Part shown: piece after piece, positions 17,796 through 27,475 of the stretch
Numbering within the stretch: position 1 is the stretch's first letter
Layout of the letters: each line of letters begins with the position of its first letter
Assembly (NCBI GenBank): GCA_028292435.1
Contig: JAQGMI010000130.1
Coordinates: forward strand, 1 to 64,000
Length of the DNA: 64,000 nucleotides
From: Betaproteobacteria bacterium
GTDB taxonomy: Bacteria; Pseudomonadota; Gammaproteobacteria; Burkholderiales; SG8-41
Reading direction: 5' to 3'
Translations under genes and position numbers: made by a program
Notes under the pieces: generated by a model
Database searches by the model: none
What the model saw: only the letters and a program-made list of their open reading frames with translations
Told to the model about the DNA's origin: nothing

Positions 17796-18401
17796 ATGTT
17801 TACGGGCATCATCGAAGCGGTCGGGCGGATCGATGCGGCCAAGCCGGCGGCAGGCGGGGTACGCCTGGTCGTCGATGCCGGCGCGCTTGCGCTCGACGAC
17901 GTGAAGCTCGGCGACAGTATCGCGGTAAACGGCGTATGCCTGACCGTTGTCGCGCTGAAGGGTAAGCAGCTCGAATTCGACGTTTCGCGCGAAACGCTGG
18001 CCCGCGCCGCCGGTTTTTCAGACGGCAAGGCAGTGAACCTCGAAAAAGCGCTGCGTCTCGCCGACCGTCTCGGCGGACACCTCGTGAGCGGACACGTCGA
18101 TGGCGCTGGCAGCGTTGTCCGCTTCGACCCAGTCGGCGATAATCGCCGACTCGTTATCGAAGCGCCCGAAGAGATCGCGAAATATATCGCGCGCAAAGGC
18201 TCGGTTGCACTCGATGGCGTGAGCCTGACGGTCAACACGGTGGACCGGTTGCAATTTGACGTAAACCTGATTCCGCACACGCTGGCGGCCACCACGTTTC
18301 ACGCACTGACAGTCGGAATGCCGATCAACATTGAAGTCGACATGCTGGCGCGTTACGCCGAGCGGTTGGCGGAATTCAAGGACAAGTATAGATGGCAGTG
18401 A
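17796..18401 (+). CDS. ribE: Riboflavin synthase alpha chain
   Basis: 201 aa. The enzyme dismutates two 6,7-dimethyl-8-ribityllumazines to riboflavin. The start [12 protein letters not shown] is the family hallmark. Two lumazine-binding barrels are present (about 1-97 and 98-195), with [14 protein letters not shown] motifs seen as [10 protein letters not shown] and [10 protein letters not shown]. It overlaps the start of ribBA by 10 bp. Confidence 0.96.
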   Translation: MFTGIIEAVGRIDAAKPAAGGVRLVVDAGALALDDVKLGDSIAVNGVCLTVVALKGKQLEFDVSRETLARAAGFSDGKAVNLEKALRLADRLGGHLVSGHVDGAGSVVRFDPVGDNRRLVIEAPEEIAKYIARKGSVALDGVSLTVNTVDRLQFDVNLIPHTLAATTFHALTVGMPINIEVDMLARYAERLAEFKDKYRWQ

Positions 18402-19492
18402 GCCCGGCCACCGAAATCATCGCCGACATTCGTGCCGGCAAAATGGTGATTCTCGTCGACGAAGAGGACCGCGAGAACGAGGGCGACCTCGTGCTCGCCG
18501 CCGATTTCGTCACCGCCGAGGCGATCAATTTCATGGCGCGTTACGGCCGTGGACTGATCTGCCTGACGCTGACCGAGCAAAAATGCCGTAGCCTCAATCT
18601 GCCGCTGATGGTCAGCAGCAACAATTCGCCGCTCGGCACCAATTTCACGGTGTCCATCGAAGCGGCCGAAGGCGTGACGACCGGCATATCGGCGGCCGAT
18701 CGCGCGCGCACGGTGCAGGCGGCGGCGCGCGCCGACGCCGGTCCTGCCGACCGCGTGCAGCCCGGGCACATTTTTCCGCTGATGGCGCAGAACGGCGGCG
18801 TGCTTGTGCGCGCCGGGCACACTGAGGCGGGTTGCGATCTTGCCGCGCTCGCGGGCCTCTCGCCGGCGGCGGTGATCTGCGAAATTCTGAAAGACGATGG
18901 CGACATGGCGCGGTTGCCCGATCTGATCGAGTTCGGCCGCGAGCACAATCTGAAAATCGGCACGATCGCCGATCTGATCCACCATCGCAGCCGCACTGAA
19001 TCGCTCGTCAGCCGCGTGTCGGAGCGCGACATCGAAACGGTGCACGGTGTGTTCCGCCTCGTTGTTTATAGCGATAAGATCGGGCGCGCAACGCATCTTG
19101 CGCTGGTGAAAGGCAAGATCAAGCCGGACAGCGAAGTGCTGGTCCGCGTGCATGAGCCGTTGTCGGTCATCGATCTGCTCGACGTGAAAAGCGCGAGTCA
19201 TTCGTGGAATTTCAACCAGGCGCTGGCGGCGGTAAGCCGCACCGAATGCGGCGTGATCGTCTTGCTGCATCGTCCCGAGTCCGCTGAAGACCTCGTCGAA
19301 CGCGCATTGCCGGGCGCCATCGCGGCGCCGCAAAAAAACGCGCTGCGTACTTACGGTATCGGCGCGCAAATCCTGCGCGATCTTAAGGTCACGAAAATGC
19401 GTTTGATGGCGAAGCAACGTAGAATGCCGAGCATGGCGGGCTTCGATTTGCAGGTGACCGGTTACCTGCAGCCCGATGAAGCGGCGAAATAA
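18392..19492 (+). CDS. ribBA: DHBP synthase with degenerate GTP cyclohydrolase II domain (RibBA/RibBX type)
   Basis: 366 aa. The N-terminal domain (about 1-205) is an intact 3,4-dihydroxy-2-butanone 4-phosphate synthase: [27 protein letters not shown] and the early [18 protein letters not shown]. The C-terminal GCHII-like domain keeps the fold ([27 protein letters not shown]) but lacks the three zinc Cys that normally follow RVHSEC and form RCDC. It should not open GTP, so a separate active RibA is predicted elsewhere. Such RibBX proteins are known from Proteobacteria. It overlaps ribE and is 8 bp before ribH. Confidence 0.94.
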   Translation: MAVSPATEIIADIRAGKMVILVDEEDRENEGDLVLAADFVTAEAINFMARYGRGLICLTLTEQKCRSLNLPLMVSSNNSPLGTNFTVSIEAAEGVTTGISAADRARTVQAAARADAGPADRVQPGHIFPLMAQNGGVLVRAGHTEAGCDLAALAGLSPAAVICEILKDDGDMARLPDLIEFGREHNLKIGTIADLIHHRSRTESLVSRVSERDIETVHGVFRLVVYSDKIGRATHLALVKGKIKPDSEVLVRVHEPLSVIDLLDVKSASHSWNFNQALAAVSRTECGVIVLLHRPESAEDLVERALPGAIAAPQKNALRTYGIGAQILRDLKVTKMRLMAKQRRMPSMAGFDLQVTGYLQPDEAAK

Positions 19493-19500
19493 AGGCGAGC

Positions 19501-19977
19501 ATGGCGAAATACGATGCAATGGACGAAATTGAAGCGGGCACCGACGGCAGCGGCCTGCACATAGGCATCGTCGTCGCGCGCTTCAACGCGAGCGTCGGCG
19601 ACGGCTTGCTCGCGAGCTGCACTGCCGAACTGACGCGCCTTGGCGTCGCATCCGAAGATGTGACCATCGTCAGCGTGCCCGGCGCGCTCGAAGCACCGCT
19701 CGCGCTGCAGAAAATGGCGCTGTCCGACGAATACGACGCGTTGATTGCATTGGGTGCCGTCATCCGCGGGGAGACCTATCATTTCGAAATCGTCTCCAAT
19801 GAATCGGCGCGCGGTATTTTGTCGGTGCAGCTCGATACCGGCATTCCGATCGCCAACGGTATCCTGACGACGGAGAACGACGACCAGGCCGCTGCGCGCA
19901 TGGCGCAGAAAGGCGCGGACTGCGCGGCGGTGGCAATTGAAATGGCCAACCTGTTGCGTGAGCTCGAGCGTAAATGA
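19501..19977 (+). CDS. ribH: 6,7-dimethyl-8-ribityllumazine synthase
   Basis: 158 aa. RibH condenses the RibA/RibD product with DHBP, the step before riboflavin synthase. Active-site motifs: [10 protein letters not shown] (N-terminal), [25 protein letters not shown] (with the catalytic His) and TTENDDQA. Length is normal. Its TGA overlaps the nusB ATG by 4 bp (ATGA). Confidence 0.97.
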   Translation: MAKYDAMDEIEAGTDGSGLHIGIVVARFNASVGDGLLASCTAELTRLGVASEDVTIVSVPGALEAPLALQKMALSDEYDALIALGAVIRGETYHFEIVSNESARGILSVQLDTGIPIANGILTTENDDQAAARMAQKGADCAAVAIEMANLLRELERK

Positions 19978-20426
19978 CGACCATGGCTGCACCCACCGCG
20001 CACAAGACGAGCCGGCGGCGCTCGCGTGAATTTGCAATGCAGGGCATTTATCAGTGGCAGCTGGCGGGAACCGACGCGGCGACTATCGAGCGCTATATGT
20101 CTTCGGCCAAAGGCTTCGACAAGATCGACCGCCCGTATTTCTCTTCACTGCTCGCGGGCACGATCCGCGAATCGGGACGGCTCGAAGAATCGATACAGCC
20201 TTATCTCGACCGCAAAGCCGCAGAACTGAGCCCGATTGAACGCGCCATCCTGTTTATCGCTGCGTATGAGCTCGAAAATAATATCGACGTGCCGTATCGC
20301 GTCGTAATTAACGAAGCGGTCGAACTCGCCAAAAGCTACGGCGGGACCGACGGGTTCAAGTATGTGAACGGCGTGCTCGACAAGCTCGCGGCCGACAAGC
20401 GTCCGCACGAAACCGCCGGCAGGTGA
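19974..20426 (+). CDS. nusB: Transcription antitermination factor NusB
   Basis: 150 aa, starting inside the ribH stop. NusB binds boxA RNA with NusE (S10) in rRNA antitermination. The all-helical protein shows [16 protein letters not shown] at the N-terminus and the signature [17 protein letters not shown], then [18 protein letters not shown] and [11 protein letters not shown] at the C-terminus. Coupling ribH-nusB is widespread in bacteria. Confidence 0.97.
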   Translation: MTTMAAPTAHKTSRRRSREFAMQGIYQWQLAGTDAATIERYMSSAKGFDKIDRPYFSSLLAGTIRESGRLEESIQPYLDRKAAELSPIERAILFIAAYELENNIDVPYRVVINEAVELAKSYGGTDGFKYVNGVLDKLAADKRPHETAGR

Positions 20427-20446
20427 GGCGTAAAAGGTAAGCTGCG

Positions 20447-20707
20447 ATGGAACCGGTGATGGACGTCAGGTTAAAGCGCAAGATCATGCTGTTTTACGCG
20501 GGCGGCATCATCAATGCGCTGCTCGGCCTGTATGTGCTGATCGAGGGCGTGTCGTTTTTGCCGCCTGACACCGCACGCACGCTCGCGATTATCTTTTGCG
20601 TGTTCGCCGCAGTCGATTTTTATCTGCCTTATACGTTAAAGCAGCGGTGGCTTGCCAGCCAGGCCGGCAAGCAGGCGCAAAGTCACGATCCGGTCCAGCG
20701 CAGTTAA
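20447..20707 (+). CDS. Small two-helix membrane protein
   Basis: 86 aa, ATG 20447, lying between nusB and thiL on the same strand with gaps of 20 and 15 bp. Two hydrophobic helices are predicted: about residues 14-34 (MLFYAGGIINALLGLYVLIEG) trimmed by short loops, and about 43-62 (LAIIFCVFAAVDFYLPYTL). The N-terminus is basic and the tail polar. I do not recognise the family. Its fixed place in a tight operon and typical codon usage support a real gene. It may be an inner-membrane accessory protein. Confidence 0.7.
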   Translation: MEPVMDVRLKRKIMLFYAGGIINALLGLYVLIEGVSFLPPDTARTLAIIFCVFAAVDFYLPYTLKQRWLASQAGKQAQSHDPVQRS

Positions 20708-20722
20708 GCGGAAGCCCGGCGC

Positions 20723-21694
20723 GTGGCGACTTCCGAATTCGACCTGATCAAGCGCTACTTTACCCATCGTGGACGCCACACCGTGCTCGGTGTCGGCGAC
20801 GACGCCGCGCTCGTCAAAGTGCGGCGCGGTCATGATCTGCTGATTTCCGCCGACATGCTGGTCGCCGGCCGGCATTTTTTTCGCGACGCCGACCCGCGCA
20901 TGCTCGGACACAAGGCGCTCGCCGTGAATATTTCGGATATGGCGGCAATGGGCGCAACGCCGCGCTGGGCCACGCTTGGGATAGCGCTGCCGGCGGCGGA
21001 CACGCGTTGGGTGCAGGCGTTTTCGCGCGGCTTCATGGCGCTCGCGCGGCGGTTCGATGTCGATCTGATCGGCGGCGATACGACGCGCGGGCCATTGAAC
21101 ATCTGCGTGCAGATCATGGGCGAAGCGCCGCATGGACTGGCCCTGTGTCGGGATGGCGCGCGCGCGGGCGACGATATCTGGGTGTCGGGAACGCTCGGTG
21201 ATGCGGCGCTCGGACTTGCGGCTTTGAAACGACGCATTACGTTGAAGCCGGCGGAGCGCGCGCACTGCGCCGCGCGGCTGCATACGCCGACGCCGCGAGT
21301 CGCGCTCGGACTCGCCATCAGGCAGATAGCGCACAGCGCGATCGATATTTCAGACGGGCTGCTCGCTGACCTGGGCCACATTCTCGAACGTTCGAATGTG
21401 GCGGCCGAAATCGAATTGAGCGAGCTGCCCACATCGAACGTGCTCAAGCGTTATCTCGATCGCGTGGTTGCATGCGGCGCATTGCTCGCCGGCGGCGACG
21501 ATTATGAATTGTGCTTTACAGCGCCACGGAGTGCGCGCGCGCGCATCGAAAGAGCCGGACGCAGTACGCGCACGAGGTTGACCTGCATTGGCGCCGTGAA
21601 GACTTACCGCAAGGGCGAACCGCGGCTGATCGTGCGGGCGCCGGACGGCGCTGCACTGCGCGTCGTGCGCGGAGGTTACGATCATTTCCGCTGA
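20723..21694 (+). CDS. thiL: Thiamine-monophosphate kinase
   Basis: 323 aa with a GTG start at 20723 (EFDLIKRYFTHRGRHTVLGVGDDAAL is the family opening, residues about 4-29). ThiL phosphorylates TMP to the cofactor TPP. Mg/ATP motifs: GVGDDAALV, NISDMAAMGATPRW, LIGGDTTRGP and ISDGLLADLGHILE. Length is normal. It stands between the small membrane gene and pgpA, as in many Proteobacteria (nusB-thiL-pgpA). Confidence 0.96.
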   Translation: MATSEFDLIKRYFTHRGRHTVLGVGDDAALVKVRRGHDLLISADMLVAGRHFFRDADPRMLGHKALAVNISDMAAMGATPRWATLGIALPAADTRWVQAFSRGFMALARRFDVDLIGGDTTRGPLNICVQIMGEAPHGLALCRDGARAGDDIWVSGTLGDAALGLAALKRRITLKPAERAHCAARLHTPTPRVALGLAIRQIAHSAIDISDGLLADLGHILERSNVAAEIELSELPTSNVLKRYLDRVVACGALLAGGDDYELCFTAPRSARARIERAGRSTRTRLTCIGAVKTYRKGEPRLIVRAPDGAALRVVRGGYDHFR

Positions 21695-21722
21695 AGGGGC
21701 TGTCGCGCCGTCGTGGCATTTC

Positions 21723-22184
21723 ATGCTGCGGCATCCCGCACACGTGATTGCATTTGGCGGCGGCGCGGGCCTGGTGCCTTTTGCGCCCGGCACTGCGGGC
21801 ACTTTGCTCGCATTTCCGCTCTACTGGCTGCTTGCCGCCGTCACGACGCTCGAGATCTCACTGGCCGTCGTCGCGGCCGCGTTTCTCGTGGGCATCTGGG
21901 CTTGCGGCGTGACCGGACGTGCGTTGGGCGCCGCCGATCATGGCGCAATGGTATGGGACGAAGTCGTCGCATTCATGCTCGTGCTCATATTCACGCCGGC
22001 CGGTTGGCTATGGCAGGCGGGCGCGTTCCTGCTGTTTCGCGCCTTCGATATCATAAAGCCGCCGCCGATTCGCTATTTTGACCGCAAGCTCAAAAGCGGC
22101 TTCGGCGTGATGTTCGACGACCTGCTCGCCGCTTTTTATACCTTGCTGATACTTGCGATAATCAAAACACTGACCGGCCCCTGA
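21723..22184 (+). CDS. pgpA: Phosphatidylglycerophosphatase A
   Basis: 153 aa from ATG 21723, 28 bp after thiL. PgpA dephosphorylates phosphatidylglycerophosphate at the inner membrane. Signature: HPAHVIAFGGGAGLVPFAPGT, then VWDEVVAFML with the metal-binding Asp-Glu, and RAFDIIKPPPIRYFDRKL with the conserved Arg/Asp set near the C-terminus. Three to four membrane helices fit. It is followed two bases later by pncC. Confidence 0.93.
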   Translation: MLRHPAHVIAFGGGAGLVPFAPGTAGTLLAFPLYWLLAAVTTLEISLAVVAAAFLVGIWACGVTGRALGAADHGAMVWDEVVAFMLVLIFTPAGWLWQAGAFLLFRAFDIIKPPPIRYFDRKLKSGFGVMFDDLLAAFYTLLILAIIKTLTGP

Positions 22185-22186
22185 TC

Positions 22187-22681
22187 ATGTCCGATACCAA
22201 ACTTTATGAAATCGCCGCCGCGGTCGGCGTCGCGCTCAAAGCGCGCAAGCTGACGCTCGCCACCGCGGAATCGTGCACCGGCGGCTGGATCGGCGAGGCG
22301 TGCACCGCAGTGCCCGGCAGTTCCGACTGGTTCGAGCGCGGATTCATTACCTATACGAATATCGCCAAACGCGAAATGCTCGGCGTCAAGGCGGAGACAC
22401 TCGATAAATTCGGCGCCGTATCCGAGGAAACCGTCGAAGCGATGGTTGGCGGTGCGCTTGCCCATAGTCACGCCCAGGTCGCGATCGCCGTCAGCGGCGT
22501 CGCAGGGCCCTCGGGCGGCACGCCGGCCAAGCCGGTCGGCACGGTCTGCATCGCGTGGCAGCTCGAGCGCGGCACGGCAATCGTCGAAACGCAGCGCTTT
22601 GACGGCGACCGCGAAGCCGTGCGCAGGCAATCGGTCGAGCGAGCGCTCAATGGCGTGCTCGCGCTGCTGGCGTCCGCCTAG
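22187..22681 (+). CDS. pncC: Nicotinamide-nucleotide amidohydrolase (CinA C-terminal type)
   Basis: 164 aa. It matches the stand-alone CinA C-terminal domain, which deamidates NMN in the pyridine nucleotide salvage loop. Motifs: LATAESCTGGWIGE with the nucleophile Ser, AVPGSSDWFERGFITYTN, and AVSGVAGPSGGTPAKPVGTV. The N-terminal MoCF domain of full CinA is absent, as usual for PncC. It begins 2 bp after pgpA and precedes recA, a common proteobacterial order (pncC/cinA-recA). Confidence 0.94.
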   Translation: MSDTKLYEIAAAVGVALKARKLTLATAESCTGGWIGEACTAVPGSSDWFERGFITYTNIAKREMLGVKAETLDKFGAVSEETVEAMVGGALAHSHAQVAIAVSGVAGPSGGTPAKPVGTVCIAWQLERGTAIVETQRFDGDREAVRRQSVERALNGVLALLASA

Positions 22682-22697
22682 TCCAGAAGTCCTAGTC

Positions 22698-22715
22698 GTC
22701 ATCCGGCGGGATGAC
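22698..22715. repeat. Palindromic hairpin upstream of recA
   Basis: GTCATCC and GGATGAC form a perfect 7-bp stem around GGCG. No T-run follows, so it is not a standard terminator for pncC. Its GTCATCC..GGATGAC form resembles REP-type interspersed palindromes. No second copy was noticed in this window, so this is only a candidate. Confidence 0.4.
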
Positions 22716-22785
22716 AAATCGTTATCGGTAGCGTGGGACGAGTCGCAGCAACGCAGTCGATGCAACGCAGAAGCAGCGTCAGGTA

Positions 22786-22794
22786 TGCGATAAT
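22786..22794 (+). promoter_or_regulatory. Extended -10 candidate upstream of recA
   Basis: TGCGATAAT combines a TGn element with GATAAT, 25 bp before the preferred recA start at 22820. If used, transcription starts near 22801 and would cut the GGGAGG element at 22797-22802, favouring the 22820 start. No LexA-type CTGT-N8-ACAG box was found in 22682-22819. Confidence 0.3.
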
Positions 22795-22819
22795 CCGGGA
22801 GGCTCAAATGGGAGAAATC

Positions 22820-23851
22820 ATGGACGAAAATAAGTCAAAAGCACTCGCAGCAGCACTCTCTCAAATCGAAAAACAGTTCGGCAAGGGCTCGATCATGCGA
22901 TTGGGCGAAGCCGACGTCGCCAAGGACATCGAATCGGTTTCGACTGGATCGCTCGGCCTCGACATCGCGCTCGGCATCGGCGGATTTCCGCGTGGCCGTG
23001 TGATCGAAGTCTACGGCCCGGAATCGTCCGGCAAAACAACCCTGACGCTTTCGGTGATCGCGCAGATGCAGAAAGTCGGCGGCACGGCGGCGTTTATTGA
23101 TGCTGAACACGCGCTCGACCCGCAATATGCGCAAAAACTCGGCGTCAACGTCCAGGACCTCTTGATTTCTCAGCCCGACAACGGCGAGCAGGCGCTTGAA
23201 ATCGCCGACATGCTGGTGCGCTCGGGCTCGGTCGACGTGGTGGTGGTCGACTCGGTGGCGGCGTTGACGCCGAAGGCCGAGATCGAAGGCGAAATGGGCG
23301 AGCCGCAGATGGGCTTGCAGGCAAGATTAATGTCGCAGGCGCTGCGCAAGCTCACCGGCAACATCAAGCGCTCGAACACGATGGTGATTTTCAGCAACCC
23401 GATCCGCATGAAGATCGGCGTGATGTTCGGTAATCCCGAAACGACGACTGGCGGCAATGCGCTTAAGTTTTACGCATCGGTACGCATCGACATCCGCCGC
23501 ACCGGCGCCATCAAGAAAGGCGACGAGGTGATCGGTTCGGAAACGCGCGCCAAGGTCGTCAAGAACAAGGTAGCGCCGCCGTTCAAGCAGGCCAACTTCG
23601 ATATCCTGTACGGGGAAGGCATTTCGCGCGAAGGCGAAATCATCGAACTCGGCGTGCTGCACAAAATTGTCGACAAATCGGGCGCCTGGTACACGTATGG
23701 CAAGGAACGCATCGGCCAGGGCAAGGACAATACGCGCGACTATCTCAAGGAACATCCCGAAATGGCGCAAGAGATCGAAGCCAAGATCCGCGCCGAGATA
23801 GGCGTCGGTGGTGGACCCAAGCTCGCCGAACCCGCAGTCGCGGAAAAGTAA
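22820..23851 (+). CDS. recA: Recombinase RecA with Pro at position 194
   Basis: 343 aa from ATG 22820 ([13 protein letters not shown], with GGAG five bases upstream); ATG 22808 with GGGAGG would add four residues. RecA is the ATP-dependent strand-exchange protein and SOS co-protease. Walker [10 protein letters not shown] is at residues 66-73, identical to E. coli numbering; Walker [11 protein letters not shown] and loop L2 [18 protein letters not shown] follow. Oddly, the normally invariant FINQIRMK reads FSNPIRMK: Ile192 is Ser (AGC, 23393-23395) and Gln194 is Pro (CCG, 23399-23401). Gln194 is the ATP-sensing switch residue, so activity is in doubt unless these are base errors. recX overlaps its 3' end. 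Confidence 0.95.
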   Translation: MDENKSKALAAALSQIEKQFGKGSIMRLGEADVAKDIESVSTGSLGLDIALGIGGFPRGRVIEVYGPESSGKTTLTLSVIAQMQKVGGTAAFIDAEHALDPQYAQKLGVNVQDLLISQPDNGEQALEIADMLVRSGSVDVVVVDSVAALTPKAEIEGEMGEPQMGLQARLMSQALRKLTGNIKRSNTMVIFSNPIRMKIGVMFGNPETTTGGNALKFYASVRIDIRRTGAIKKGDEVIGSETRAKVVKNKVAPPFKQANFDILYGEGISREGEIIELGVLHKIVDKSGAWYTYGKERIGQGKDNTRDYLKEHPEMAQEIEAKIRAEIGVGGGPKLAEPAVAEK

Positions 23852-24329
23852 GCCGCCGCGCAGTCTGCGCTCGCGGGCGCTTGCAGCACTCGCGCGCCGC
23901 GAGTATTCGCGCCGGGAGCTTGAGGCCAAGCTCAGGCCGTTCACCGAAAATCCCGCGGAGATTCCCGAGCTGCTCGATGACTTCGAGCGGCGCGGATGGT
24001 TGTCCGAGGCGCGCGTCGTCGAGCAAGTGCTGGCATCGCGCCGCCGGCGGTTCGGTGCGCAACGCATAACCCACGAGCTACGTGGAAAAGGTATTTCTGA
24101 AGGCGCGATCGGCGCGGCGCGCGAGAACCTGCAGGACAGCGAAATTGCCGCGGCGCGCGGCGTCTGGCAGCGCAAATTCAAGACTGCGCCCACGACCGCG
24201 CAGGAGCGCGCGCGCCACATGCGTTTTCTGCAAGGCCGGGGCTTCAGTGTCGACGTCATCCGCAAAGTAGTTAGCGGCCATTTGGACGACGAAGCAGACG
24301 ACAATTCAGGCGATAACGCAGACGAATAA
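23808..24329 (+). CDS. recX: Regulatory protein RecX
   Basis: 173 aa from GTG 23808, overlapping recA by 44 bp; GTG 23811 is equally possible and no ATG is available. RecX caps and inhibits RecA filaments. The small three-helix repeats are visible: [39 protein letters not shown] and [17 protein letters not shown], then RKFK and [18 protein letters not shown]. The C-terminal tail is acidic ([14 protein letters not shown]). Overlap with recA suggests coupled translation. Confidence 0.92.
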   Translation: MVDPSSPNPQSRKSKPPRSLRSRALAALARREYSRRELEAKLRPFTENPAEIPELLDDFERRGWLSEARVVEQVLASRRRRFGAQRITHELRGKGISEGAIGAARENLQDSEIAAARGVWQRKFKTAPTTAQERARHMRFLQGRGFSVDVIRKVVSGHLDDEADDNSGDNADE

Positions 24330-24417
24330 GCGCGGAGGGTAACCGCGTGCGATCGAAGCGGCGGCCTGCGGCCGGAGTTTCGTTTAAAATCGTGGTTTTA
24401 CGCGTCCGGTCGAGCCC

Positions 24418-27027
24418 ATGAAAAGCAGTCAGATTCGCCAGCAGTTTCTCGAGTATTTCAAATCGAAGGGCCATACGATCGTGCCGTCGAGCCCGCTCGT
24501 GCCCGGCAACGATCCGACGCTGTTGTTCACGAATTCCGGGATGGTGCAGTTCAAGGACGTGTTTCTCGGCCAGGAGCAGCGTCCCTACAAGCGCGCCACG
24601 ACTTCGCAGCGCTGTGTGCGCGCGGGCGGCAAGCACAACGACCTCGAAAATGTCGGCTATACCGCGCGGCACCACACGTTTTTCGAAATGCTCGGTAATT
24701 TTTCGTTCGGCGATTACTTCAAGCGCGACGCGATCCATTTTGCGTGGGAGCTTCTGACCGGCGTCTACAAGCTGCCGAAAGACAAACTGTGGGTGACGGT
24801 CTACGAAACGGATGACGAGGCGTACAACCTGTGGGCGAACGAAATCAAGGTGCCGCTGGATCGCATTACGCGCATCGGCGACAAGCCGGGCGGCGGTTCG
24901 GATAACTTCTGGCAGATGGGCGAGACTGGTCCTTGCGGACCGTGCAGCGAGATTTTTTACGACCACGGTCCGGAAATCGCCGGTGGCCCGCCGGGCACGC
25001 CGGACGCGGACGGCGATCGCTATATCGAGATCTGGAATCTCGTGTTCATGCAGTTCAATCGTGACGACAGCGGAAAATTAAATCCGCTGCCCAAGCCGTC
25101 GGTCGATACCGGCATGGGCCTGGAGCGCATTGCCGCCGTGCTGCAGCACGTGCACTCGAATTATGAGATCGATCTGTTTCAGGACCTGATCAAGGCCGCG
25201 GCGCGTGAAACGAATTGCAAAAACCTCGGCAACAATTCGCTCAAAGTCATCGCCGATCATATTCGCGCGTGCGCATTCCTCATCGTCGACGGCGTCATTC
25301 CAGGCAATGAAGGCCGCGGTTACGTGTTGCGCCGGATTGTGCGCCGCGCGATCCGCCACGGGTACAAGCTCGGCGAGAAACAGCCGTTCTTCTACAAGAT
25401 CGTCCCTGATCTCGTCGCGGCAATGGGCGATGCTTATCCCGAACTCGCGAAAGCGAAAGATCGCGTCGCGCAAGTGCTGAAGCAGGAAGAGGAGCGCTTC
25501 GCGGAGACTCTTGAAAACGGCATGGCGGTTCTCGAAAGCGCGCTGCAATCGGAAGACAAGATGCTCGACGGCGACACCGTGTTTCGCCTCTACGATACCT
25601 ACGGTTTTCCGCTTGACCTGACGGCCGACATCGCGCGCGAGCGCAACATCACCGTCGACTTTGCGGGTTTCGAAGCGGCGATGAGCCAGCAGCGCGAACG
25701 CGCGCGCGCAGCGTCCAAATTCGGGACTCAAAGCGCGGTCGAATACAGCGGCGCAAAAACGGAATTCCATGGGTACGACTTGTTGACGCTGCCGGGCGCC
25801 AGGGTGATTGCCATTTATAAAGATGGCAGCGCGGTCCCGGCCATTGAACCGGGTGACGCTGCGGTGATCGTGCTCGACAAGACACCGTTTTACGCGGAGT
25901 CGGGCGGGCAAGTCGGCGATCGCGGGCAGCTCGTGTCGAGCCGCGGCACGTTCAACGTCAACGACACGCAGAAAATTCAATCCGAAGTGTTCGGCCATCA
26001 CGGCGTGCTGCACACCGGCATGCTGGCCGTCGGCGATGTACTCGATGCCAAAGTCGACATCGCTGCACGCACGCGGGCCGCGCACAATCACTCGGCGACG
26101 CATTTGATGCACGCCGCGCTGCGTAAGGTGCTCGGCGGCCACGTCCAGCAGAAAGGCTCGCTAGTCGACGCCGATCGCACCCGTTTTGATTACTCGCATA
26201 ACGAGCCGCTGACGCCGCCGCAAATCCGCGAGATCGAGCAGCTCGTCAATCAGCAGATCCGAACCAATTCGGCGGTTGAAGCGCGCATCATGAAATACGA
26301 CGACGCGATCAAGACCGGCGCGATGGCGCTCTTTGGCGAGAAATACGGCGACGAAGTCCGGGTCCTGACGATGGGCGATTTTTCGACCGAGCTATGCGGT
26401 GGCACGCACGTCGTGCGCACCGGCGACATCGGATTCTTCAAGGTGGTGTCCGAATCGGGCATCGCTGCGGGCGTGCGCCGCATTGAAGCGGTCACCGGCG
26501 AGGGTGCGCTGAGCTGGGTTCAGCAGCAGGAAGCGAGCCTTCAGCAGGCAGCGGGTGCATTGAGAGCGCCGGTGCAGGAAGTCACGCAAAAAATCGGCCA
26601 GATTGTGGATAACGTACGCAGCCTCGAAAAAGAACTTGCGCGGCTCAAATCGAAGCTCGCTTCTTCGCAAGGCGACGACATCGCGACGCGTGCGGTCGAC
26701 GTCAAAGGCGCGAAAGTGCTGGCGGCGACGCTCGACGGCGCCGACTCCAGGGCGCTGCGCGAAGCGATGGACAAGTTGAAAGACAAGCTCAAATCGTGCG
26801 CCATCGTGCTCGCGGCTGTCGAGGGCAGCAAGGTCACATTGATCGCAGGCGTGAGCGCTGATCTGACGGCGAAGGTGAAAGCCGGCGAACTCGTCAATTT
26901 CGTTGCTTTGCAGGTCGGCGGCAAAGGCGGCGGACGCGCGGATATGGCCCAGGCGGGCGGCAACGATCCATCGAAGTTGAGTGCTGCGCTCGAAGCGGTG
27001 CAGGCATGGGTTGAGCAACGACTGTGA
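24418..27027 (+). CDS. alaS: Alanyl-tRNA synthetase
   Basis: 869 aa, normal length. Order: class II catalytic core (about 1-250, with [39 protein letters not shown]), tRNA-binding helices, editing domain (zinc/His motif [10 protein letters not shown], then ELCGGTHV), coiled coil (about 715-755, [20 protein letters not shown]) and C-Ala domain ending [15 protein letters not shown]. All motif residues look intact. Position after recA-recX is standard. Its TGA overlaps the next start (GTGA). Confidence 0.97.
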   Translation: MKSSQIRQQFLEYFKSKGHTIVPSSPLVPGNDPTLLFTNSGMVQFKDVFLGQEQRPYKRATTSQRCVRAGGKHNDLENVGYTARHHTFFEMLGNFSFGDYFKRDAIHFAWELLTGVYKLPKDKLWVTVYETDDEAYNLWANEIKVPLDRITRIGDKPGGGSDNFWQMGETGPCGPCSEIFYDHGPEIAGGPPGTPDADGDRYIEIWNLVFMQFNRDDSGKLNPLPKPSVDTGMGLERIAAVLQHVHSNYEIDLFQDLIKAAARETNCKNLGNNSLKVIADHIRACAFLIVDGVIPGNEGRGYVLRRIVRRAIRHGYKLGEKQPFFYKIVPDLVAAMGDAYPELAKAKDRVAQVLKQEEERFAETLENGMAVLESALQSEDKMLDGDTVFRLYDTYGFPLDLTADIARERNITVDFAGFEAAMSQQRERARAASKFGTQSAVEYSGAKTEFHGYDLLTLPGARVIAIYKDGSAVPAIEPGDAAVIVLDKTPFYAESGGQVGDRGQLVSSRGTFNVNDTQKIQSEVFGHHGVLHTGMLAVGDVLDAKVDIAARTRAAHNHSATHLMHAALRKVLGGHVQQKGSLVDADRTRFDYSHNEPLTPPQIREIEQLVNQQIRTNSAVEARIMKYDDAIKTGAMALFGEKYGDEVRVLTMGDFSTELCGGTHVVRTGDIGFFKVVSESGIAAGVRRIEAVTGEGALSWVQQQEASLQQAAGALRAPVQEVTQKIGQIVDNVRSLEKELARLKSKLASSQGDDIATRAVDVKGAKVLAATLDGADSRALREAMDKLKDKLKSCAIVLAAVEGSKVTLIAGVSADLTAKVKAGELVNFVALQVGGKGGGRADMAQAGGNDPSKLSAALEAVQAWVEQRL

Positions 27028-27464
27028 AACCGCAACGTGAACGACAACGGCGTCCCGAAGTTACCGCCGGGCGTTTAAATGAAAAGGGCGCCGGCCATTT
27101 GCCGGGGCTCGTCGGGGTTGAAGTGCTGGAAGTCGGCGACGACGGGCTGAAAGGGCGCCTCGCGGTGCGTCCCGATCTGCTCGCGCCGAACGGTTATCTG
27201 CACGCGGCATCGGTCATTGCGCTCGCCGACACGATGGCCGGTTATGGCACGGTCGCGTTTTTGCCGGAAGGCGCGCGCGGCTTCACGACGGTCGAGCTGA
27301 AATCCAATTTTCTGGGCACTGCGCGCGACGGTTACATTGAATGCATCGCGACACCGCAGCACATGGGCCGCATGACTCAAATTTGGGACGCGGTCATTAC
27401 GGTCGGTGACAGAAAAATCGCGCTCTTCCGCTGCACGCAAATGATTCTCTACGACGGAAAATAA
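27024..27464 (+). CDS. PaaI-family hotdog thioesterase
   Basis: 146 aa with GTG 27024 overlapping the alaS stop by 4 bp. The single hotdog domain has [22 protein letters not shown] (substrate side), [16 protein letters not shown] with the acidic catalytic residue, and [16 protein letters not shown]. This fits the PaaI/YdiI group that hydrolyses small acyl-CoA or aryl-CoA thioesters. There is no substrate evidence; the alaS link looks like read-through rather than pathway. It converges with the phosphohexomutase gene, 11 bp apart. Confidence 0.88.
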   Translation: MKPQRERQRRPEVTAGRLNEKGAGHLPGLVGVEVLEVGDDGLKGRLAVRPDLLAPNGYLHAASVIALADTMAGYGTVAFLPEGARGFTTVELKSNFLGTARDGYIECIATPQHMGRMTQIWDAVITVGDRKIALFRCTQMILYDGK

Positions 27465-27475
27465 TCAATCGACCG

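Noticed and set aside
25078..26142. Long antisense open frame inside alaS (354 codons)
   Set aside because: Fully covered by an intact alaS. It is Arg-, His- and Ala-rich, as expected from GC-rich codon bias read on the opposite strand.
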